This document shows positions 18,987 through 27,859 of a stretch of DNA of 64,000 nt, piece after piece. The notes beneath the pieces were generated by a model. That model did not search any database. It was not told where the DNA came from and saw nothing but the letters and a program-made list of their open reading frames with translations. Position 1 is the stretch's first letter, and the number at the start of each line of letters is the position of its first letter. A program made the translations under genes and the position numbers. Source of the stretch: Gaertneriomyces semiglobifer (lineage: Eukaryota; Chytridiomycota; Chytridiomycetes; Spizellomycetales; Spizellomycetaceae); NCBI GenBank assembly GCA_025558075.1, contig JAHLKF010000011.1:372001-436000 (forward strand), written 5' to 3'.

Positions 18987-19295
18987 TTATGTCGGCATTG
19001 GCTGTCCTTTTCTTACTTTGTCAATAAATTCGTTTCCTTTTGTATGCAAGGTGTCCAGTCTCTTGATACCTGTATCTGCCTTGTTGGTCATGTTCTGAAT
19101 TCCCGTTCGTACCTTGTCATTGAATAGTTCAGGCGTACTTTGGACAGCACGGTTGATATCCTGGATTCTCTTATGGGTGGTCCCGGCATGGCGAACGGCT
19201 GTGGATGCAAATGTTCTCGCTTTATTGAAGAGACTTGGCGCATTCGACCATAATGTTTTAACTTTCGACCCGAAACCTTTCAAAAAAGATGGCAT
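18987..19295 (-). CDS. Small basic protein with N-terminal amphipathic helix
   Basis: 102 aa, no recognised family. It begins MPSFLKGFGSKVKTLWSN, an amphipathic helix with Phe/Leu/Trp on one face and Lys on the other, followed by helical basic sequence. It is the only minus-strand gene within the structural cluster. Size, charge and position recall small membrane-active or core proteins of adenovirus-like virions, but this is inference. Confidence 0.5.
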   Translation of the reverse strand: MPSFLKGFGSKVKTLWSNAPSLFNKARTFASTAVRHAGTTHKRIQDINRAVQSTPELFNDKVRTGIQNMTNKADTGIKRLDTLHTKGNEFIDKVRKGQPMPT

Positions 19296-19393
19296 GACTG
19301 AAGGACTTGTTCCTTTTAATAGAAGACACCGAGTTTTTTTTTCGTACCTATCAAGTAACTTTTGATTAATAGTGAAGAGAAATAATCATCATC

Positions 19394-21049
19394 ATGTCGG
19401 CTCCGTACAGGGCAAACATCCTAAGTCAGAATGGGATCAATAACCAATGTCCCGTGGCGAACGTTCAAAGGAAGCAGATGGGTTTCGCTGTAGACTATGA
19501 CCAGATAGATGAGTATGGACAACCAAAGGTAGTATACAGCTGGAATCGGAACATCCATGACAAGGACAATGCTACGAAAAAGGCAACGGCAGAACTCTAC
19601 CAGCCTGGACAACTGACCAGTAAAGAGGAGCTTCGTATGTCTGAGAAGCGACACTATACCAAAGCATACAAAGACGCCCTCGAATTCATCAGAGCTGAAG
19701 AAGACTACCGTGCCCAAGAACGATATCTTGACAAAGTGACACCGAGCCGAAGGAACAATACCGCCTCCGGAACAAGTTCTTCACATCTTGCCATTCCTGA
19801 CCAAGGTGGTAATGTATACCACTATGACGCCGCCACTACTGCCATGACCGGTCTGCGATTTGAGGTCCCACTTGGCACACGGGAAGTCATAGAGGAACCA
19901 AGTAACAAGATGGGAAGAAGCATCGATAGGGTGATCCTTACTAAAGAACGTGAAGTCACAGTTGATCCTGTAACCGGTTTAGGGCATGTGAATTATGCAA
20001 CCGGCGTGTCTATTCCTGCCGATGTTGAAGTCCAGGATATGGACATTGACTATCCTATGCCAGGAACCTTCCCAGGAAGCATTGTACCTCGTGAACCGGC
20101 TCCTTCTTCACCTATCGAAGAAATCGTAGATACATCCAGTCCTGTACAAGCATATGCACCTGGTAGATTGCTTGTCAATGAACGTGATAATCCAGCTGAA
20201 GTCCAGCGCATCCTCGACCAAAATACATTCTATCAGAAAGTCTCTAATCAACCGGCAAGGACTCCTTTTAGAACAAGAAAAGAAGCACGATATGTTCCCT
20301 ACAGTAAGAAGTCCAAGAAGGATGTCGTCTTGGATGCACCTATCGGAAGCACACCGCATGTATCGACTGGAATGGAAGCAGCTGTTGTTGAAGATGTTGG
20401 AAAACTGGTTACAGTCAAGCACACGGCTGGAGGTGCGGAGATATCATCTGCAGGGCGACCGTTTACTACCAAAGTAGACATCCTCATGCCATGGGCGGAT
20501 GCTAGAACGGTAAGTCAACAGCACAATGTAGGGACTGTGTCTAGTGTTGCTAACGATGGTCCATATACCACTTCATCCATTGAATCTTCAGCTGGACGTC
20601 GTGGAAGTGATGTGAAACTCGTCAAAGGTACGAAACGACCTGCTATGAGGCAGCTCGATGAAAGACAGGTCAAGAAACGAGCAAGAATTGGATCAGCACC
20701 GTCTGCATTGCCAAAGATGGACATTCAAGAGTTCCACGCTGAGGACCCAAAGGAACTCGACCGTCGTATAAAAATGCGAACTTGGGGAAGACAGGTGAAG
20801 GTGGTGATGGAGAATGTAGCCCCGATCAGAGCACCAGCCCTGGATGTAGACAATATTGCCATCCAACGTGGCTCAGCTGTCCGTCCTCTTGCAAAACTGG
20901 GTAAGCTAGGTCCAGATCAACCGGATGTTGCTCTCGTAACATCGGCAGGTGCTTATCGTGGTACTGCTGAACCTACCGTGTCCATTAGAAAGAAGAAGCG
21001 GAAGGATGTCGTAGATGAGCGACCTGCTAAGCGTGTGAAGAGATCCTAG
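19394..21049 (+). CDS. Large virion-module protein of unknown function with C-terminal NLS
   Basis: 551 aa, unrecognised. It is mostly hydrophilic with no membrane segment. It has dispersed Pro-rich segments (about 200-260), a basic patch near residues 295-310 and a strongly basic C terminus containing RKKKRKD and PAKRVKRS, a bipartite nuclear-localisation-type signal. It follows the capsid gene and precedes the fibre gene, so a minor capsid, tegument-like or DNA-binding role is likely. The frame is intact. The clean start has an A-rich leader. Confidence 0.6.
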   Translation: MSAPYRANILSQNGINNQCPVANVQRKQMGFAVDYDQIDEYGQPKVVYSWNRNIHDKDNATKKATAELYQPGQLTSKEELRMSEKRHYTKAYKDALEFIRAEEDYRAQERYLDKVTPSRRNNTASGTSSSHLAIPDQGGNVYHYDAATTAMTGLRFEVPLGTREVIEEPSNKMGRSIDRVILTKEREVTVDPVTGLGHVNYATGVSIPADVEVQDMDIDYPMPGTFPGSIVPREPAPSSPIEEIVDTSSPVQAYAPGRLLVNERDNPAEVQRILDQNTFYQKVSNQPARTPFRTRKEARYVPYSKKSKKDVVLDAPIGSTPHVSTGMEAAVVEDVGKLVTVKHTAGGAEISSAGRPFTTKVDILMPWADARTVSQQHNVGTVSSVANDGPYTTSSIESSAGRRGSDVKLVKGTKRPAMRQLDERQVKKRARIGSAPSALPKMDIQEFHAEDPKELDRRIKMRTWGRQVKVVMENVAPIRAPALDVDNIAIQRGSAVRPLAKLGKLGPDQPDVALVTSAGAYRGTAEPTVSIRKKKRKDVVDERPAKRVKRS

Positions 21050-21121
21050 ATTTCCTTTGGATTGGTGTGAAAAAAGCTTTACCATATAGTAATAAATAAC
21101 CTGGTTCGACTGGTTCTCGAA

Positions 21122-22567
21122 ATGTCCGGACTGAATTCACGGACCGCAACTGGTTTGCGATTACTCACCAACACTAACATAATCAGTGGCTTCGTTTCCG
21201 GTGATGGGTTACAAGCCATTGGAGAGGATGTAGAGTTGAAAGATTTTCAAAGAGCCCATATTGAAGAGATCTCTAATAAGAATGGACCAATGCTGATTAA
21301 TAACATAGACGCCGAAGCACCTTTGTCTTCAACGATCGAAGACGGCGTAGCATCCGTGTCCCTAATGTACAACGAGGAGGACTTTCAGGTTGATAATCAA
21401 TCCGGTATCGCCTTGCGTCGATCTGTCGCTGCGGAATTCCCTTTGACTGTTGAGAGGGAGGATACATATGATGTGATTGATTTAAAATATGGGGCTCCAT
21501 TTGGAATCTCTGAAGACGGATTGAGTTTGGTGACTGATTCTTCTTTAACATTGGATGGAGAAGGAAAATTGACCGTTGTCCGTGAAGAAAAGGAAACCTA
21601 TGAAGTTCCTATCGTGAAGGACACTGATAATGTGGTTAAGTTAAGCATCGACTCTCCATTCGTGGTGAAAGATGGCAAATTGGGAGTGGAGCAAAAGGAA
21701 ATGAGCAAAGGTATTGGTGCTATCTCTGTGTACTCTGCAATGGACAAGATCATTCCTGGAATGGGTGATTTTATCGACATTCCGGATTTACCTGGCGACA
21801 TGGAAGAGTACATTGGAAATGCCATACTGGTGAAATTGAATGTGTCGGATGATTTCCAGCAGACAGGGAACAGGCTAGCAATACGTTCCAAAGGCATGCA
21901 TGAGATACCCTATTACGGAGGACTCAGTGGTTTCAACTCTTCCAATCGGTTTAGCTACAATGAAACCTTATCGACTCTGACGGCGCCGACATTCCATGCT
22001 GAAGCGGTGGACTATAATATTATTGAATCTCGGCAATTACCAACTTGCGGCTATGTTCATCAACTTTACCAATCGCAGGCAGGAAGCGGTATTGATGTTG
22101 GAGTCGTTACAAACGGACGCAAGTTGATCAAGATCAACCACGACACTACATTGAACATTAATGAAGCAAACCAGCTGGAAGTGAATGTTGCTAACATTGC
22201 GGACGGTACTTCGGTCAAAGCAGTGAATGGGAAACTGTCAGTTGATCTTACTGCAGGTGACGGCATCAGCGTTACGGACAATACAATTGCAACAACTCTC
22301 ACATTTGAAGGGAGTCTTTGGAGAACAGGCGATGTAGTGTCCGGTCGCACAGTCCTAAGTGGAAGCACAAATGTCACTGTTAGTACGAGCAATCCTTATG
22401 CGTACACTATCGCCGTCACGGATCCACAACCTGCCATTGACAATTTGCAAGATGAAGTTACTGATCTCAATGACAAGGTCGACCAGAATAAGATCGACCT
22501 TGACGCAGAAGATGATCGCCTCGAAAACAAAATCGACGCCGTGGAGTCTCGTGTTCAACAACAATAA
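21122..22567 (+). CDS. Fibre protein, N-terminal part, ending at a premature TAA
   Basis: 481 aa rich in short beta repeats with phrases such as DGLSLVTDSSLTL and GKLTV, like the triple-beta-spiral or shaft repeats of adenoviral and phage fibres. Near the end is a heptad-like coiled coil (NLQDEVTDLNDKVDQNKID). The frame stops at TAA 22565-22567, yet the same frame continues just beyond with more coiled-coil-like sequence (SDLFESDINTNRSNIT) before the sense passes to another frame near 22660. This indicates that a single longer fibre gene has been split. Confidence 0.65.
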   Translation: MSGLNSRTATGLRLLTNTNIISGFVSGDGLQAIGEDVELKDFQRAHIEEISNKNGPMLINNIDAEAPLSSTIEDGVASVSLMYNEEDFQVDNQSGIALRRSVAAEFPLTVEREDTYDVIDLKYGAPFGISEDGLSLVTDSSLTLDGEGKLTVVREEKETYEVPIVKDTDNVVKLSIDSPFVVKDGKLGVEQKEMSKGIGAISVYSAMDKIIPGMGDFIDIPDLPGDMEEYIGNAILVKLNVSDDFQQTGNRLAIRSKGMHEIPYYGGLSGFNSSNRFSYNETLSTLTAPTFHAEAVDYNIIESRQLPTCGYVHQLYQSQAGSGIDVGVVTNGRKLIKINHDTTLNINEANQLEVNVANIADGTSVKAVNGKLSVDLTAGDGISVTDNTIATTLTFEGSLWRTGDVVSGRTVLSGSTNVTVSTSNPYAYTIAVTDPQPAIDNLQDEVTDLNDKVDQNKIDLDAEDDRLENKIDAVESRVQQQ

Positions 22568-25500
22568 ACAAAGAGTGATCTCTTTGAGAGTGATATCAAC
22601 ACCAACCGGTCCAACATCACTGCATTGGACAATGCGAAGAATCAGATTCAAGCTCATTTCCTTGGCAGCGGACGTGACAGGGTTAACTGGTGTCGTAGAT
22701 ACGGTCAATACGGTGGCGACTGGAGTGCAAGTCGCGCAGGCTGTTATGAAAGGCGATCTAACAAGTGTCCAAGGCATCTTGACTTCAGTTGCTGGAGAAG
22801 TGACAGGTTTATCGAGCACCGTTGCGGCAATACAAGCCATGCCCGTGGTACGCGGCGTAATAGGCATCGGTGTCCTTGCGGCACAAGATCCGGTCACCGG
22901 CGTGGTAACGATTACTGCGAGCAGTCCTCTGATGGCGAAAAGCAAAGGCACTGCTCCTGTAGATCCAATTCTAAAGTCCGATGATTCTATATTAAAGGAC
23001 AATGGTGGAGGAACCGACATCGGGGAGACGGCTCCTCCTGTCGATCCTCCAATATTGCCACCCAATCCACCTCCACCACCTCCTGGGGGTGATACGTTGA
23101 GGTCTACGGGACGAACAGACGGTAATAATGGACCTTGCCTTGACCCCATTCCACCTATATGGAAAGGTAAAGATCATACCAATCAGGAGTCGTGGTTCAG
23201 AGAAGGGTGGGGGGTGGTATGGAGTCGATTGCCTACAATTGAAGTTGATGGTGTCCCAAGAACAGTTCTCGAATACGATGAAAATAATTTGCCTATTGTC
23301 CCTCACGGGCACATAGATATCATTCACCGGCGTACAGATGAAGACGACTTTTCCAGTGTCCTCTTGACACACGACAGGCACCTGCAATCCGGATATCTAG
23401 GCGTTTACCATGAAAGCATGTTGCAAGTGCCTAACCTTGCCATGCTCTACGAGACTTGGGATTCATTCATGCGTCCGTATGTGGAATCGTGCAACTATCT
23501 AAATGTTGTCGGAAATGGATTGACCAAAACAAATAATACATTATCCCTAAGTTTTGATCATACATCCTTTGCGAAAACAAGTGACCTTCAAAGTCTCACA
23601 ACAAAGTCCTATGTTGATGGATTGTCGTATCTCACCGCGGGTACTGGTATCACGAAAACAGGGAGTACGTTATCAGTGAACAGCTCAGGAATCACCAGTG
23701 TAGGGACATTGACTGGTTTGACCTCTTCAGGTGTAGTCGCCATTTCCAATGCCACGGCGGCTATTAACACCACAACGGGTGCATTGCGTGTTACAGGTGG
23801 AGCGGGAATTGGTGGGAACATCTTCGCTGGAGGAACCGTCACTGCTGCTACCCCGACTGCTGCAGGACACCTAACAACAAAGGGGTATGTTGACGCATTG
23901 TCTTATCTTTCCGTCGGAGCCGGTTTGGTAAAGACAGGAAACACTATTAGTTTAGGATCAGATCTCAGTGCCTTCGAGGTGAAAAGTAATCTCAAGGTTC
24001 TTGCTTACAAGGACAAGGTCGATTATGCAACTGATGTAATTAATGCTCCAGCGTCCGTTACTTACGGAAGTGGTCTGTTGTTTAGTAATAACACGGTGTC
24101 GTTGAACCCAGCAGTCAGCGTTGATTCGGTTACGACCACTGGAAACATTTCGTTTGCAGGGTCCTTCAATGGAACAATGAATGTTAACGGTTCGTATCTG
24201 CACTCTCTTGTCAACTCATCAACAGGTTCCAATTCGAGAACAACTCTTCAAATTAGAGCCGGAGGTGGCACCGGTCTCTATATTAATGTCAACGCGCAGG
24301 CACGCACTGCCTTTGGTGGTGGAAACACAGCGACCCTGATGACCTACAACGGTGCTCTCAGGGTTCTCAGTCAAAGGGAAAAGGGTATCGTTATAGATGA
24401 ACATGGCTCTATAGATGTCTCTGAAAGGCTTTCAGTTGGAACAACTTCTGATGTGGTTGCATTCCCTCCGCTAAGCATGACGTCAAATTCCACTATCATC
24501 TCAAACCAAGCATATGGGAATGGAACTTATGTTGCGAGTACAAGTTCTATCTTCTCATCCACGTATCAACCATATGCGGTTTTTGCTGCCGGGGGAGGAT
24601 GGTATTCAGAAGCAACATCAGGTTACGATGTCACCACCGGTCTGTATGCAGGCTCACAAACAACCATTGTGAATTCGACAAACATTGCTGGAGAATGGGT
24701 TCAGATTCAGATGCCAGTTGGCATTTTCTTAACATCGTTCGATATATCTGGAAGTTCTACCTATATAAGAAATGTGAGGGATTTCGCCCTAGTCGGTTCG
24801 AACGATGGATCCACCTTCATTCACGTTCTTTCATCGACTATTTCATCTTGGATTAATGGTCAAATGCAAACAGTCAATGTACAGACACCAACGACAACAA
24901 AGCCATTCAAGATATACAGGTTGATTATACGATCTGTTAGCGGACTTAATTCAGCGTATTGCTATGTCGGTCGTTTGGTTTTCAATGGCACACCTGTTTC
25001 GATGGACATCCGAGGCACCATTTCCGCAAATCAGGTAGTGACAGAGAACTTGGTATGTTCCGGTGGTGTCCAGATGAATGGACTCACTTTGCAAGATGAT
25101 GTTCTTTCAATTGCAACGTTTCCAGACATTCCTATGACAGGCGCTCTAACAGGACAATATACTACTAGTTCATCAAGTGTATATTCGGGAACGTGGACGG
25201 CTTGGAAAATTTACAATCCATATGTTTCGGACAACAACAACACTTGGTTTTCTGCTAACGATACATATTCAACGAATGGCTCGTATATTGGGACAGCGTC
25301 CACAACAGTGGATGGATCGGCAGTCAGTGGCGAATGGGTTCAGTTGGGCATGCAAACTTCAATTGCTTTGACTTCCGTTTACATTGCTAGTCCTACTGCT
25401 GCAAGCAGTCAATACTTTGATATTAAAGATTTTGTTCTTGCAGCTAGTAATGATAATTCAACTTGGAAACAGGTGACTTCTGGAACATTCAATTGGAGTA

Positions 25501-26306
25501 GTTCTACTACGAATGGCTTGTTGCGTGAACTAAATATCGTGATAACTACTAACCCACCTGCTTATCAATCGTACCGATTGATTGCAAAATCCATTATTGG
25601 GGATTCAACAGGTGCAAAGTACGCCCAGATATACGCCTTGAAATTTAAGGGTGGACCCTTGAAGAAGGTTTTGAGTGTGGACAACCAAAAAGTAAGGAAC
25701 CTAGCGTTCAAAGATACGATCGACTGGAATACAAACGATATTATTAACAAACCTTCTACATTCGGCGCTACTCCTATCGGTGTTTTTCAATACACTGGAG
25801 TCAATTGGTTGACAGCAAGCCGAACCGATGGATATTTAAGTTTTGACTACCTACCGAACATTTCGACCAATGGAATCACATGTACAACCACAGAAACCTC
25901 CTATGGTTATCGGATTTCATTTTTGACACTGCCATCCGTCGGTGTATACTCAGTAGAAATTGTTCTCTCTTGGATGTATCCATTAAATACTCAAGTGAAT
26001 GCATACGAATGGTTATGTCAAGCCCGTAATGTGATTAGGAATTCTGAAGCAGAATACATGCCAGAAGGAACAGTGATGAGCAAAAGTAACATAATCACGT
26101 ATCCAGAATCTGCCACACAGTATGCATCAGGAAGATTTCAAACCTTAAGATTCAATATGTGTGCCCACATCCAATCTTTAACCAATTGGATGAATACATT
26201 GTCCTTTATCATTTGGCATGTTCCCACGACGGTAGAACATAGAACGGATGCTTTCAAGATTAACGATATTGGTATGTCACGATTAATTGTAACAAGAGTT
26301 GGATAG
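22568..26306 (+). CDS. Fibre protein, C-terminal part: shaft, two discoidin-like domains, C1q-like head
   Basis: An open frame covers 22359-26306, but convincing coding sense starts near 22660 (VTGLTGVVDTVNT). In order: a helical segment; a Pro-rich hinge (PPILPPNPPPPPPGG, about 23040-23085); a shaft with SYVDGLSYL and GALRVTGGAGIGGN repeats; two related beta domains (about 24500-25010 and 25160-25650), each with GEWVQ and a DF-L-SND core typical of F5/8C discoidin domains; and a C-terminal beta-sandwich resembling C1q/TNF heads (about 25780-26300). This is the architecture of a receptor-binding spike or fibre. Its own N terminus belongs to the preceding open frame, so the present 3' part probably lacks a proper start codon. 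Confidence 0.7.
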
Positions 26307-26416
26307 GATGGACACTTCATTTTCCGATTCTTTTCTCGATCAAAAAAGGATTCTTCACTTTCTGGAAAGGGAAAAGGATCCGAATGAGAAAGCTTAATAA
26401 CATTGAAGTGGAAGAA

Positions 26417-26890
26417 TCATTTTGCTTTACGTGGTTTCCTTTTATAATACATTCCTAAGGACCATGCCCAATCATCAGGTTCGGCGTCACAAGAGAGTGT
26501 GAGAATAGGACCTTCTCTTCTGTTCAAGTCTGCGATATTCATGGTGTTATGTAAAAACTCCTCTCCAATACCATTCACATGAATGTCGTTTTCGTACACG
26601 ATTAAGACCCGCCGTTTTCGAAAATGTTTTTGACTAATGAATGAGTGTCGTATGATGCTTTCATGGTATCCACTATGATGGAAAATTTCCCATTGGTGAT
26701 GCTCTCCCACACTGTAATGAAGCTCCGTGTCCGTCCCGGGTGGGTTGGAACGGATGCGTTGCGAGAAAAAGTACCTCAATGGGAATTTGAGGTTTGCCTT
26801 CACAACTTGCCGTCGTTTCTGAAAGTCTTCATGATACATGAGACGACGTCTTTCATCCAAAATCATGTGAAGGATTTCCAGTGGAAACAT
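26417..26890 (-). CDS. Unknown 157-aa protein at the right end of the element
   Basis: A minus-strand frame from the ATG at 26890 encodes a basic protein rich in Arg, His and aromatic residues, with no transmembrane segment and a Lys-rich tail (YYKRKPRKAK). I do not recognise it. It converges with the fibre gene and starts about 50 bp inside the right TIR, mirroring the recombinase gene at the other end. It is probably an accessory gene. Confidence 0.5.
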   Translation of the reverse strand: MFPLEILHMILDERRRLMYHEDFQKRRQVVKANLKFPLRYFFSQRIRSNPPGTDTELHYSVGEHHQWEIFHHSGYHESIIRHSFISQKHFRKRRVLIVYENDIHVNGIGEEFLHNTMNIADLNRREGPILTLSCDAEPDDWAWSLGMYYKRKPRKAK

Positions 26891-26947
26891 CTTTTACATG
26901 AGATCGGTGAAAAAACCAGAGATAAGAAAAACTTGGACGCACCCGCG

Positions 26948-27126
26948 CGAGAACATTTCCAAAAAGTGGAGAAAACATATCAGTTTCCGCTCGGCAATCT
27001 AACCAAGTTTCCTATCCAAATATCCCGTCAGGCTTTTTGAACTCCTATCTGGAAAAATTGGAAAAGTGTAGGTAGTACATACAATCTACGAGTTTCCAAT
27101 TTTTCCAGATAGGAGACTGAAAAGCT
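26948..27126 (-). repeat. Hairpin module, copy B' (right TIR)
   Basis: Mirror of the left-TIR copy at 5129-5305, keeping the perfect 23-bp stem (GGAAAAATTGG core) and the conserved tail in opposite orientation. Confidence 0.75.
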
Positions 27127-27377
27127 ACTGCAAGGACGTATGGCAACTTTTGGTAATGGTTCATAAAGGAAGTAAGGGAGGAAGCCAATGTCGCGACAGG
27201 AAGCCCGGGCAACATGTACATTGGGGAACGGTGACAAAGTTGTCGTCGAGAGGCTACACGGGAAGCGCGTTTGCCTGAAGACCCCAAGGGCTACAAGGGC
27301 TACATGACTGTTGTACGATACTTGTAGCCTATGTAGCTTTTGGTACTAGACACTTAACCGAGAAGCTGTAGCCAGGT

Positions 27378-27553
27378 AGAACGTTTCAATAAAGGAGAAA
27401 AAACATATCAGTTTCCGCTCGAGTACTTATCCAAGTTTCTTTCAAAGTGTCCCGTCAAGCTTTTTCATTCTCCTATCTGGAAAGATTGGAAACTGTTGAA
27501 ACATATATACTACCTATGCTTTTCCAAATGTGAGACAAAAGGAGACTGAAAAG
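27378..27553 (-). repeat. Hairpin module, copy A' (right TIR)
   Basis: Mirror of 4702-4877 with a few substitutions (for example GGGACACTTT for GGGATACTTT). It shows the same mismatched central stem. Confidence 0.7.
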
Positions 27554-27767
27554 GATGCCGTGAAGATGCAGAGATGCTGTATGACAGTTTCTTCAACGAT
27601 TCTTCAATCGATGTATTAGAAGATGCCGTGAAGATGTATGAACGACCATATGACTCTCCAATGACGTCCTGTGAGGTCACGTGACCGCTTCTACCGGGTT
27701 GGTGGTGGCAGCCAAACGGCTTGGTAGTGGCAACCAAGTGGTGGTGAGTGTTAGAGTTCACCACTAC

Positions 27768-27824
27768 TGTCACAGTGCACCACAATCTGGTGGTCAGACC
27801 ACCAGATTGTAGTGCACTGTGACA
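27768..27824. repeat. 57-bp terminal palindrome at the right end
   Basis: The terminal 57 bases fold on themselves: arms of 27 bp with one mismatch and a 3-nt loop, both ends being TGTCACAGTGCAC and its complement. At the left end only the outer eight bases (TGTCACAG) remain, directly followed by TAGTGG. The 50-bp difference is bounded by ACAG repeats, consistent with slippage deletion. Palindromic ends suggest that the linear genome could have been hairpin-terminated or self-primed. Confidence 0.85.
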
Positions 27825-27829
27825 ACCGT
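27825..27829. repeat. Right target-site duplication, ACCGT
   Basis: Direct copy of 4476-4480, immediately outside CTGTGACA. Confidence 0.85.
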
Positions 27830-27859
27830 CTCTATAAGGATGGGTTCAGAGCACTCCAT
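27830..27859 (-). pseudogene. 5' stub of the interrupted host gene
   Basis: On the minus strand an ATG at 27859 opens a frame of ten codons to the target duplication. Read across one ACCGT copy into 4475 and below, it continues in the same frame as the ADP-ribosyltransferase-like gene fragment. The insertion therefore separated the first dozen or so codons from the rest. Confidence 0.7.

Larger units (their letters stand above)
4481..27824. mobile_element. Integrated Polinton-like virus element with TIRs, about 23.3 kb
   Basis: The boundaries rest on three agreeing signals: long terminal inverted repeats, TG...CA termini and a 5-bp flanking duplication. The flanking host reading frame also rejoins when the interval and one duplication copy are removed. 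Gene content: tyrosine recombinase, AEP primase-SF2 helicase, SprT-like protease, rve integrase with chromodomain, SF3 helicase, packaging ATPase, penton-like and double-jelly-roll capsid proteins, and a fibre. ATPase, capsid and penton together define a virion-forming element of the Polinton/PLV/virophage world. A protein-primed DNA polymerase B, typical of Polintons, was not recognised. Several genes carry lesions (integrase, capsid, fibre), so this copy is probably not autonomous, although the near-identical TIRs suggest it arrived recently. Confidence 0.93.
26942..27824. repeat. Right terminal inverted repeat (883 bp)
   Basis: It is the mirror of 4481-5313 with about 1% substitutions. It carries 50 extra bases at its outer end that complete a terminal palindrome. 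It contains the two mirrored hairpin modules. The inner edge is set by CCCGCGCGAGAAC at 26942. Confidence 0.93.

Noticed and set aside
22359..22660. Start of the long fibre frame at 22359 as a true N terminus
   Set aside because: This part overlaps the convincing end of the upstream fibre frame in another phase and its composition is not protein-like until about 22660.
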